Source: Granulosicoccus sp964390335
GTDB lineage: Bacteria; Pseudomonadota; Gammaproteobacteria; Granulosicoccales; Granulosicoccaceae
Assembly: GCA_964390335.1 (NCBI GenBank)
Contig: CAYMHU010000009.1
Coordinates: 55,274 to 119,273, forward strand
Length of the DNA stretch: 64,000 nt
Direction of reading: 5' to 3'
Shown in pieces: positions 55,266 through 62,299 of this stretch. Numbering within the stretch: position 1 is the stretch's first letter; each line of letters starts with the position of its first letter. Below the pieces are notes generated by a model. That model saw only the letters and a program-made list of their open reading frames with translations. It was not told the DNA's origin and did no database searches. The position numbers were made by a program, and so were the translations under genes.

Positions 55266-55891
55266 TACTTCGCTCCTGACTTGCTAAACCATCTCGTTAC
55301 CCAATACAAAATAACTGCAATGGATGCGAATATGGGTATAGATACGATCGGGTTTTTGAAACTCGCAATGGCTTCCTTCGTATTTTGCGCATAAATGAGA
55401 TCGTAAACAGGATAAAACGCCTCTTCTGTAATGGCTTTAGGCAGAGGTATTTTTAATGCCCATTCAAATAAACCAAAAATGAACACGGGTAGCAGTATGG
55501 CTAAAGACAGGGTGAGACGCCAATCGTGATGCCCCACAAAACGTAAATAGACAATAAGAAAAACAACCAGTGAAATATAGATGCCGAGATATTGCGACCC
55601 TAATAACAATGCCAAGATTAAACCGGCAGAGACACCGACAATCATGACCGTATCGCGGGTCATGAACAACTCTGTAGATCGGGATTCAGGTGTGATTTTT
55701 TTAAACCACCGATAAATGGTAAGCAGACAGGTTATCAACATGCCTGTGGACAACCAAAATGGCCAGGCACCGGATCCGGGGCCTTTACCCTCTATCCACC
55801 CAATACTTAATTCAGCGCTTTTTATCATTAATCCGACAGAACACAATGCCAGAATAATCGCCATTAGAAGTTCAGCAGTTCTTACAGTCAT
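55265..55891 (-). CDS. tctB: Tripartite tricarboxylate transporter, small membrane subunit
   Basis: A 208-residue TctB protein with four to five spans: the first at about 7-25, a WPFWLSTGMLITCLLTIY block, two central spans, and an extra C-terminal one. GPGSGAWPFW is the usual TctB motif. It sits between tctC (104-bp gap with a strong hairpin) and tctA (one-base overlap). TctB sequences vary greatly, so the call leans on context as well as motif. Confidence 0.88.
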   Translation of the reverse strand: MTVRTAELLMAIILALCSVGLMIKSAELSIGWIEGKGPGSGAWPFWLSTGMLITCLLTIYRWFKKITPESRSTELFMTRDTVMIVGVSAGLILALLLGSQYLGIYISLVVFLIVYLRFVGHHDWRLTLSLAILLPVFIFGLFEWALKIPLPKAITEEAFYPVYDLIYAQNTKEAIASFKNPIVSIPIFASIAVILYWVTRWFSKSGAK

Positions 55892-55934
55892 TACCTAAAC
55901 CAAGTGTTTTTATAGTGATTATGAAAAGTCAGAT

Positions 55935-55962
55935 AGCTCGACCGGCAAACTCCGGTCGAGCT
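55935..55962 (-). terminator. Strong intercistronic hairpin between tctC and tctB
   Basis: AGCTCGACCGG (55935-55945) and CCGGTCGAGCT (55952-55962) form a perfect 11-bp stem with a 6-nt loop. It lies 33 bp after the tctC stop. On the minus strand only a weak T-rich stretch follows, so partial termination or 3' end protection, giving more binding protein than permease, is likelier than a full stop. Confidence 0.6.
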
Positions 55963-55995
55963 TTCTTTTACATGCAGCTGATTATCGAACGATAA

Positions 55996-56994
55996 TTACT
56001 CGCCAGTAATGGCAGCAGCACCTACTGCTTCAATGAGCTCTTTATGACGTGCAAGCTGCACAGCATGGAAATTAGCCAAGTCATCACCGGCTGACCATTC
56101 GTTACAGGCTAAACCATCATCTGTACAGAACTGCTGCCATTCGTCTGAATCAAAGACTTGTTTGAACAGATCGATGTACCAAGCTTGTGCTTCGGCAGAC
56201 ATTCCGGGAGGCCCATTAAGTGAACGCTGCATGTAATACTCGATATCGATACCCAGCTCTTTTGCTGTTGGAATATCAGGGTATGCAGGCAGGCGCTCCG
56301 CAGTAAACTGAACTAAAGGCTTGGTATTGCCTGCGCGATAAAACTCGTTTTGTTCAGCAGGATTGTTCACGGTTGAGTCGATGTGCTTACCAACCAGGTT
56401 CTTAGCAACTGTACCGCCACCAGGAAATGGAATGTACGTAACTTCGTAACCAAACTCGTTTTCCATCATGGCCGTTAGAATTGAATCTTCCTGACCGGAA
56501 CCCGTGCCACCTACTTTCCAATTTTTACCAGCAGCCTTTACAGCGGCTACATAGCTATCAAGGTCGGTTATGTCGGCAGCGTCGTTATGCACCCACAATA
56601 AAAAGTTATCGATCGCCATGCGTCCGATTGGGGTGAACTTAGACACATCGACACCAAGATCACTTTGAATAATAGGCGTAGTGTAAAAGCTATTCAGCGT
56701 TACCAATACAGTGTGATCATCACCTGCTTTGTCTTGCATATAGCGCAACGCTTCTGCACCTGAACCACCAGGCTTGTTTATAGGGATAACAGGTCGCGGT
56801 GACAACCCTTTCTTCTCTATTAAACCCTGTATTAACCGTGCGATTTGATCCGCACCACCGCCTGTGCCGGCCATGATGATCATTTCAATCGGTTTTCTAG
56901 GTTTCCAATCAGCAACTGCTGAAGCCGAGAAGGTCAGTGCTGTGGCTGCTGCCACAAGAACCGGCAATACCGGTTTAAACATTTTCCTATTCAT
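55996..56994 (-). CDS. tctC: Tripartite tricarboxylate transporter, periplasmic binding protein
   Basis: A 332-residue Bug/TctC-family binding protein from ATG 56994, which has GGAGAAAGT directly upstream; a start at 57066 would add 24 residues before the signal. Residues 1-28 are a Sec signal (…FSASAVA-DWKP). PRKPIEMIIMAGTGGGADQIARLI is the ligand-loop block and INKPGGSGAEALRYM follows. It binds a carboxylate in the periplasm for TctAB. A predicted promoter and an inverted repeat precede it. Confidence 0.92.
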   Translation of the reverse strand: MNRKMFKPVLPVLVAAATALTFSASAVADWKPRKPIEMIIMAGTGGGADQIARLIQGLIEKKGLSPRPVIPINKPGGSGAEALRYMQDKAGDDHTVLVTLNSFYTTPIIQSDLGVDVSKFTPIGRMAIDNFLLWVHNDAADITDLDSYVAAVKAAGKNWKVGGTGSGQEDSILTAMMENEFGYEVTYIPFPGGGTVAKNLVGKHIDSTVNNPAEQNEFYRAGNTKPLVQFTAERLPAYPDIPTAKELGIDIEYYMQRSLNGPPGMSAEAQAWYIDLFKQVFDSDEWQQFCTDDGLACNEWSAGDDLANFHAVQLARHKELIEAVGAAAITGE

Positions 56995-57043
56995 ACTTTC
57001 TCCAAGTGAAGGGACTAAATAGTTTGGAATTAACCAAACACGC

Positions 57044-57058
57044 GGTATTCGCATACCA
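57044..57058 (-). promoter_or_regulatory. Candidate GntR operator before tctC
   Basis: On the minus strand this reads TGGTATGCGAATACC, an inverted repeat GGTAT-N4-ATACC. It covers the predicted start of transcription of tctC and nearly matches the site before the CoA ligase gene (59297-59312). TGGT with a facing ACC fits operators of the FadR subgroup. Confidence 0.6.
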
Positions 57059-57064
57059 ACTTTC

Positions 57065-57093
57065 AAACTACTCTACAAATTCGGCTATGTCAA
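57065..57093 (-). promoter_or_regulatory. Candidate tctC promoter
   Basis: On the minus strand a perfect -35 (TTGACA, 57088-57093) is followed after 17 bp by TAGTTT (57065-57070). Transcription would start near 57058, inside the inverted repeat. This implies tctC can be expressed apart from the CoA ligase genes. Confidence 0.5.
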
Positions 57094-57134
57094 AATCCTA
57101 TTTGCTATTTTTAGTCGTTGATTACCTATACTTA

Positions 57135-58010
57135 TTATTGCTGCAACGCGACTGACATTGTGCGTCCTATCTCGGTTGGCATAAGCGCTATGTGTACTCC
57201 TGCATGTTCCAACTTATCAATTTTGCTTTGTGCGGAACCCATGCCTTGCTGCTGTATTGCACCTGCATGCCCCATGCGCTTATCAGCTGGCGCATGTCGA
57301 CCAGCAATATACGCAACAATTGGTTTACCGATATCGTGACGCTGAATATATTCAGCTGCCTCTTCCTCTGCTGTACCACCAATTTCTCCCAACAAAATGA
57401 TTCCTTCGGTTGAATTATCTTGCTCGAACAACTGAATAGTTTCGACGAAAGACATCCCGGCTATCGGATCCGCTCCAATACCAATACACGTCGATTGGCC
57501 CAAGCCACTAGCGCTGGTTTGAAGCACGGCTTCATACGTTAAAGTGCTGGATCGAGACACAATGCCAATCTTGCCTTGCGAAAAAATCTCCAGTGGCATG
57601 ATGCCGACTTTACATTGTCCCGGAGTTACAACACCGGGACAGTTTGGACCAATCAGCTGACTGGAAGAATCGGCCAGCTTTGACTTGACTCGAACCATAT
57701 CCAAAACAGGAATACGTTCGGTAACACAGACGATAAGCGGTATTCGTGCATCAATTGCTTCTATTATTGCGTCGGCTGCGAACGCAGGTGGCACCATAAC
57801 GAGTGAAGCATTTGCATTAGTCGCCTCGGATGCCTCGAGCACGGTATCAAAAACCGGTGCGCCCAAATGTACGGTATTACCTTTTCCCGGAGACACCCCA
57901 CCCACGACGTTCGTGCCAGATGCAATTGCTCTCTCGGAATAAAACGTTGCCTGCTTGCCCGTGAAACCTTGACAAATTAAACGTGTGTTGTGATCAACCA
58001 GTATCGCCAT
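57135..58010 (-). CDS. SucD-like acyl-CoA ligase alpha subunit
   Basis: A 291-residue succinyl-CoA synthetase alpha-type protein. CQGFTGKQATFYSERAIASGTN opens the CoA-binding fold, IGPNCPGVVTPG and GEIGGTAEEEAAEY are conserved, and H248 in RMGHAGAI is the phosphohistidine. The usual SRSGTLTYEA reads SRSSTLTYEA here, a Gly-to-Ser change in the phosphate loop. Its place in the oxalate cluster suggests a specialised substrate (oxalate, malate or succinate) rather than the TCA-cycle enzyme. It follows the beta subunit by 2 bp. Confidence 0.85.
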   Translation of the reverse strand: MAILVDHNTRLICQGFTGKQATFYSERAIASGTNVVGGVSPGKGNTVHLGAPVFDTVLEASEATNANASLVMVPPAFAADAIIEAIDARIPLIVCVTERIPVLDMVRVKSKLADSSSQLIGPNCPGVVTPGQCKVGIMPLEIFSQGKIGIVSRSSTLTYEAVLQTSASGLGQSTCIGIGADPIAGMSFVETIQLFEQDNSTEGIILLGEIGGTAEEEAAEYIQRHDIGKPIVAYIAGRHAPADKRMGHAGAIQQQGMGSAQSKIDKLEHAGVHIALMPTEIGRTMSVALQQ

Positions 58011-58012
58011 CG

Positions 58013-59266
58013 TCAGCCGAGCTCCTCTTCACGTGTTTTGGCTGACCAGCGCCACCATGGTTTTGGTGCAGCGCTGGGAGTGGTTGATTGTGCGAGTTTT
58101 ACAACATTGCTGATGGCAGTAGACAAGTCGGCAGTGACCAAAACCTGTGGCAAGCTTGCTTTAATGCGTTGTTGTGCCAACTGCGCATTAGTACCTGCCA
58201 GCCGCACCACAATTGGCACTGGTAAAGTCTCTTCTTGACCAATAACCAATAACGCATCAGCCACGGCGTCGCAACGCATTATGCCGCCACCGAACACATT
58301 AATAATAACGGCATCCAGCTCGGGGTCAGATAGGACCAAGGTTATTGCATCTTTGATAAACGTGACGGTTGAAGACGGTGGTATATCTAAAAAGTTACCG
58401 GGAGTGCCACCTCTATCGTGTAAAGCGTCAATCGTAGCCATTGCCAATCCGGCTCCGGAGGACACGGTACCGATTTTTCCCTTAAACTTAATATAGTTCA
58501 GACCTTTACACATGGCCTGAAACTCAATTTCAGGTAAGTCTTCATAGGCAGCCATCTGTTCTTCATGGCCTTGGCGAAACAACGCATTCTGGTCCCAGAT
58601 AATCGCTGCATCTAAAGCGATTAACTCGCCCGCGTCATCAAGACCTAAGGGATTTATCTCGATTAACGTGGCGTCCTTGCTCGTCATGACATCAATCATG
58701 ATGTCCATAAACCGATGTAATTGTGCTCCTTGTTTCTCGTTATAGCCAAACAGCTCAACCACTTCCGATGGCGCCACGGGATTTTGAATATCAACCAAGT
58801 ACCGATGAACAACACTTGCATCCTTTGCAACAGCGGACTCAATATTCGAGCCACCCTTTGCAGACGCCAGGAAAGCTAATGAACCGGTAGATCGATCAAT
58901 GGTAAGCGCAAGGTATTTTTCTGACTGAAGTTTACATTGCGCTTCTACATACACCTGCTTAACAAGCTCACCGCGTGGTCCGGTTTGCTCCGTAATGAGG
59001 TTTCGATCCAGCATTTGCGAACTGATAAGGCGGACATCATCGGCTGTGCGAGCGAATCTGATACCACCGCGCGATTGCGCATCCGATTGGAAGTACCCTT
59101 TAGCGCGACCACCTGCACGTATCTGAGCTTTCACTACAAAACTGCTTGCACCCAGCGTCTTCGCAACGCTATGTGCTTCTTCTGCGGTACTCGCAATCGC
59201 TCCTGCCGGAGTGCAAATTCCAGCCTTACGCAGAATTGTTTTGGCCTGATGTTCGGTTAATTCCAC
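58013..59266 (-). CDS. SucC-like acyl-CoA ligase beta subunit
   Basis: A 417-residue ATP-grasp ligase beta subunit from GTG 59266. LTEHQAKTILRKAGICTP opens the ATP-grasp fold, KAQIRAGGRAKG is the nucleotide loop, IEINPLGLDD is a metal-binding block, and NVFGGGIMRCDAVADA is the CoA-ligase signature. It ends with about 30 extra residues (PSAAPKPWWRW…) absent from E. coli SucC (388). With the alpha subunit it makes an acyl-CoA from a dicarboxylate and ATP. Malate-CoA ligase is a close alternative. A predicted promoter and operator lie upstream. Confidence 0.85.
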   Translation of the reverse strand: MELTEHQAKTILRKAGICTPAGAIASTAEEAHSVAKTLGASSFVVKAQIRAGGRAKGYFQSDAQSRGGIRFARTADDVRLISSQMLDRNLITEQTGPRGELVKQVYVEAQCKLQSEKYLALTIDRSTGSLAFLASAKGGSNIESAVAKDASVVHRYLVDIQNPVAPSEVVELFGYNEKQGAQLHRFMDIMIDVMTSKDATLIEINPLGLDDAGELIALDAAIIWDQNALFRQGHEEQMAAYEDLPEIEFQAMCKGLNYIKFKGKIGTVSSGAGLAMATIDALHDRGGTPGNFLDIPPSSTVTFIKDAITLVLSDPELDAVIINVFGGGIMRCDAVADALLVIGQEETLPVPIVVRLAGTNAQLAQQRIKASLPQVLVTADLSTAISNVVKLAQSTTPSAAPKPWWRWSAKTREEELG

Positions 59267-59296
59267 TGATCAGTCACCTATAAACAGTACGCTTCA

Positions 59297-59312
59297 GGTA
59301 TTTTGTATACCA
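59297..59312 (-). promoter_or_regulatory. Candidate GntR operator before the CoA ligase genes
   Basis: The minus strand reads TGGTATACAAAATACC, an inverted repeat GGTAT-N5-ATACC. It differs from the tctC site by one inserted A and two purine changes. It lies 31-46 bp before the sucC-like start, downstream of the predicted promoter. Confidence 0.6.
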
Positions 59313-59344
59313 GATACTATCAGCAAGAAATCCAATTGGGAAGC

Positions 59345-59372
59345 ACTATAATGAAAATTATAAGTGCGTCAG
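59345..59372 (-). promoter_or_regulatory. Candidate promoter of the sucCD-like genes
   Basis: On the minus strand CTGACG (59367-59372) and TATAGT (59345-59350) are 16 bp apart. The -10 is good and the -35 fair. It lies between the terminator of the upstream reductase gene and the inverted repeat, as expected for the start of a new unit. Confidence 0.4.
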
Positions 59373-59376
59373 GGGT

Positions 59377-59408
59377 AAACAAAGAGGCACTATTATTCCT
59401 CTTTGTTT
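59377..59408 (-). terminator. Terminator after the PanE-like gene
   Basis: AAACAAAGAGG (59377-59387) and CCTCTTTGTTT (59398-59408) form a perfect 11-bp stem with a 10-nt loop, 48 bp after the reductase stop. The stem base is A/T-rich, with TTTGTTT as the last arm on the minus strand, so it can act as a factor-independent terminator in either direction. Confidence 0.7.
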
Positions 59409-59456
59409 TAGTAGCAACAATTGTTTCTGTAGATTGAACTCTAATGAGCGAGTAAC

Positions 59457-60539
59457 CTAGCTCGCCCTTTGCTGCAGCTTTTTAGTTTCGGCAAGACGAT
59501 CATCTACAAACTCAACGGTTTGCTCCAACACATCCAAAGACTCACCATATTGAGCACCGATCAGACTCACCAATTTATCGACGCGTTCGATTGCTGCGGA
59601 GCCACCGAACAACGCTCTTGCGCCAGAGGATGGCTTACTCAAACCTTTCGCAGCGTTTGCGTACTTTTCAAACGGTACTAAATCGGCTGGGTCTGCACCC
59701 ATTTTTACGCACAGATTAACCACCCATTCATAGCATCGTCGAGACTCGTCGATATCGGTGTGAACCGCATCGCTGATGGCAATCATCTCATCGCGTTTTA
59801 TACAGCGATAATTTCCGGTTACCAACATGCTCCATTTTGCCAATGGTACATACAACGACTCAAAGACTTTAAGCTTAACTGGCAGGGCCGTACTGCTGCC
59901 ATCGTCTAATGGATATTCGATTGCCTCTATATCAGCCTGCAGATTACGTAACATATTGGTGTGTTCTTCGGATTCGAATCGAGCAACCTTAAAGTTAGTC
60001 GGCAGGCTGACTTGTAAGACGTTTTTACCTTCTTCAGGTGGACGGAACGCCTGTGGATCCGGACTTGCTAGAGTGACTAGCCCAGGTTCGAAATTTTTCC
60101 ACACATCTGGTTCCGTAAAACAGGTTAATAAATCATCTGCGTTGATGTTTGGCAAACGCGCCAAATACGGTAACGGCGGCATATTCATGATTGCCATAGC
60201 AGGCACTCGTTTTACTGCTACCTCGTTCAGCAGTTCTCTTACCGATTGTTCTCCGTACTGCGGCTCAGACATACCCAATACCACGAGATCAAACTTTGAG
60301 GGGTCCAATTTTTGCGGCACGCTAGCATTTAAATTCGCTGTCAGATCGTTGGAATTGACAACGACCAATTCATCTCGTCCGCGAACAGGAAGTTTAACCA
60401 CCGTGCCTTCGGCATTGATCAGTTCAGCCGTCCGCTCAGTACAAACTAAGGTGACGTCATGGCCTGCAAGTAACAACTTTGTACCGAGTAGCGAACCATA
60501 AGAGGCACCCATTATTAATATGTTGTATTTTTGATTCAT
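59457..60539 (-). CDS. PanE/ApbA-type reductase, candidate oxalyl-CoA reductase
   Basis: A 360-residue protein with an N-terminal dinucleotide fold (YNILIMGASYGSLLG) and a helical C-terminal half like ketopantoate reductases. The glycine motif is relaxed to GASYGS. K235 and N243 (AKWSMLVTGN) appear to match the catalytic Lys and one Asn of PanE, while the other Asn is a Leu. It is longer than PanE (about 300). A PanE-family protein (PanE2) was reported as oxalyl-CoA reductase in Methylobacterium extorquens; position beside the oxalate cluster suggests the same here. Ordinary 2-ketoacid reduction is the alternative. Confidence 0.68.
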   Translation of the reverse strand: MNQKYNILIMGASYGSLLGTKLLLAGHDVTLVCTERTAELINAEGTVVKLPVRGRDELVVVNSNDLTANLNASVPQKLDPSKFDLVVLGMSEPQYGEQSVRELLNEVAVKRVPAMAIMNMPPLPYLARLPNINADDLLTCFTEPDVWKNFEPGLVTLASPDPQAFRPPEEGKNVLQVSLPTNFKVARFESEEHTNMLRNLQADIEAIEYPLDDGSSTALPVKLKVFESLYVPLAKWSMLVTGNYRCIKRDEMIAISDAVHTDIDESRRCYEWVVNLCVKMGADPADLVPFEKYANAAKGLSKPSSGARALFGGSAAIERVDKLVSLIGAQYGESLDVLEQTVEFVDDRLAETKKLQQRAS

Positions 60540-60951
60540 GTACCGATACTCGCGGTGAGGGCCGCTGACTCCTATTCCAAATATTGTTTGGCCAATCAGC
60601 TGTTGTTGACAGATTGTTGATGGCCTTCAGGCTGCGCATTTTTATTCAACGAGCGGCCAAAGGTCAATGCGCTGAATTGCGATCAGCGCACACAACGCAC
60701 AATCTACAGAGTCGAAACATACTGAATAAACGTGTTTTATTATACTAATACTAATCATTGGCAAACAGGGTGAGCGTTTTAGGTAACGGTGCTACATCCT
60801 TAGAAACGCTCATACAGGCCACGATAGCCGTTAAAACGGAACATAAAGCACAATAGTGCGTAGTGCACCCGAAAATCGATAAACTTGCGGTAGTTTAGCT
60901 ACCCATGCTATCCCTATTTGCTGGTGAACCTTGGGTAAAAGTGACAAAAAG
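60540..60951. other. Intergenic region (412 bp) with inverted repeats
   Basis: No gene is evident here. It holds the promoter region of the PanE-like gene. An exact 8-bp inverted repeat, TGCGCTGA (60668-60675) with TCAGCGCA (60683-60690), lies about 130 bp before that gene's start, and GGTAG/CTACC (60889-60903) lies 48 bp after the ytoQ stop. Their functions are unknown. Confidence 0.45.
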
Positions 60952-61401
60952 CTATTTTAGTGAAACGTACGACAAAATCTCGACAACCTGCTGAGGCGAT
61001 TGAGCCCAAGCTAATGCGCCAGAGTCGACCTCTTTTAATGGGTGAATGATAGATTCATCGTGTAACGTAATATAAGGCTTTGACAAGGCTGAACAATACC
61101 CCGCATCAAACGCGGCGTTCCATTGTTTGTATTTATCACCAAATCGGATAACGGCGATATCACATTTTTCAATTTGCGTGCGGGTTCTGATTGCATTCAC
61201 TTTTGAAGATTTGTGATCACGCCAAAACGGATTATCCTCTTTACCCAACATATCGCCTGCGGCATCGCTCGCATCGTGATCTAGCACAGCTGATGTAAAA
61301 CTCACGGGTAAATTTGCAGCCGAAGCACCTTCAATAATTTGATCGCGCCAATCGGTATGGATTTCACCAGACAAATAAACCAGATAATTCATATTTTGCA
61401 C
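60952..61401 (-). CDS. ytoQ: YtoQ family protein
   Basis: A 149-residue protein matching the YtoQ family from its start (NYLVYLSGEIHTDWRDQI) through FTSAVLDHDASDAAG, FWRDHKSSKVNAIRTRT and KYKQWNAAFDAGYC to PYITLHD. The fold resembles nucleoside 2-deoxyribosyltransferases. Its role is not established. It lies 35 bp after the universal stress gene and may be cotranscribed with it and the SulP gene. Confidence 0.85.
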   Translation of the reverse strand: MQNMNYLVYLSGEIHTDWRDQIIEGASAANLPVSFTSAVLDHDASDAAGDMLGKEDNPFWRDHKSSKVNAIRTRTQIEKCDIAVIRFGDKYKQWNAAFDAGYCSALSKPYITLHDESIIHPLKEVDSGALAWAQSPQQVVEILSYVSLK

Positions 61402-61436
61402 CTTGACGTTAGACGCTGATTACTAATGAAGAGTTG

Positions 61437-62288
61437 TTATCTAAATAACAATACGGGTATTTTACACGAACGAAGCATTTCGGTCGTGGTAGAACCTATA
61501 ATCAAATTGCGGATTCGCGAATGTCCATAGGCCCCCATCAGGAGTAAATGTATATCAGCGGACTCCACCTTTGCCGCGATTGCGCTCTCCGGCTCACCCG
61601 ATACAACTTCTGCTTCTACCTCATATCCAGCATCACGCAGAGTTTTCGCGGCGCGCTCCAAACCCGCAGCATTGCTATTGTTCTCACCAACCGTTATCAA
61701 TGAGCAATGCAAGTCTGTGAAGTTTGAATTGCTACACGCATACTCAATTGCTTTCCATACGCTATTGCCACCATCAAAGGCAATCATAAATCGTTTAATG
61801 GGTCGGATAACTCGTGACGCTACCAATACAGGTTTTTGACTTGAGCGGGCAACTCGTTCTAAATTCGATCCCAGGTGCATTTTATCGTAGTCTGCACCCA
61901 TACCGCGCTTACCTAGAACAATAAGATCGGTAGTAGATTCGTAATCAGCAATCGTTTCAATGATTTCTGCATTACGCAGTTTTGTGGATACCTGTTCTAC
62001 ACCAGCATTAGTTAAATATGCTTGCGCATTCTCTAGCAGCTCTCTGCCGCGTTGCGCGACTAACTTCGCTTTCTTAGCATCCAACTCTGACAATTCTTCT
62101 AACAGGGAAGAACGAGCACCCAAGCCTATGCTGCCACTGAGGTTACTGGCGTTTTCTGACACATCCCGCCTGCCCAGAACGTGTACGACATCTATCGAGG
62201 CATCCAAACGTTTGGCAAACCATGCGCTGAGTTCACATATGCTATCGGAATACTCAGACCCATCTATTAACGAGACTATATTTGGCAT
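61437..62288 (-). CDS. Universal stress protein, tandem UspA domains
   Basis: A 283-residue protein with two UspA domains. Domain one starts IVSLIDGSEYSDSICELSAWF and ends GKRGMGADYDKMHLGSNLERVARSSQKPVLV; domain two starts RFMIAFDGGNSVWKAIEYA and ends LLMGAYGHSRIRNLIIGSTTTEML. Both end blocks carry the G-x2-G-x9-G-S/T pattern of ATP-binding members. It is 11 bp downstream of the SulP gene, a common pairing in proteobacteria, and may regulate that transporter. Confidence 0.92.
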   Translation of the reverse strand: MPNIVSLIDGSEYSDSICELSAWFAKRLDASIDVVHVLGRRDVSENASNLSGSIGLGARSSLLEELSELDAKKAKLVAQRGRELLENAQAYLTNAGVEQVSTKLRNAEIIETIADYESTTDLIVLGKRGMGADYDKMHLGSNLERVARSSQKPVLVASRVIRPIKRFMIAFDGGNSVWKAIEYACSNSNFTDLHCSLITVGENNSNAAGLERAAKTLRDAGYEVEAEVVSGEPESAIAAKVESADIHLLLMGAYGHSRIRNLIIGSTTTEMLRSCKIPVLLFR

Positions 62289-62299
62289 ACGTAATTCCC

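Noticed and set aside
59827..60501. Long open frame on + strand opposite the PanE-like gene
   Set aside because: Antisense shadow: Ser-rich, no ribosome site, no family features, while the minus-strand frame has a clear Rossmann start.
60889..60903. GGTAG/CTACC as a third copy of the GntR operator
   Set aside because: Arms differ at the key position (GGTAG, not GGTAT) and it lies just after ytoQ, far from the reductase start.
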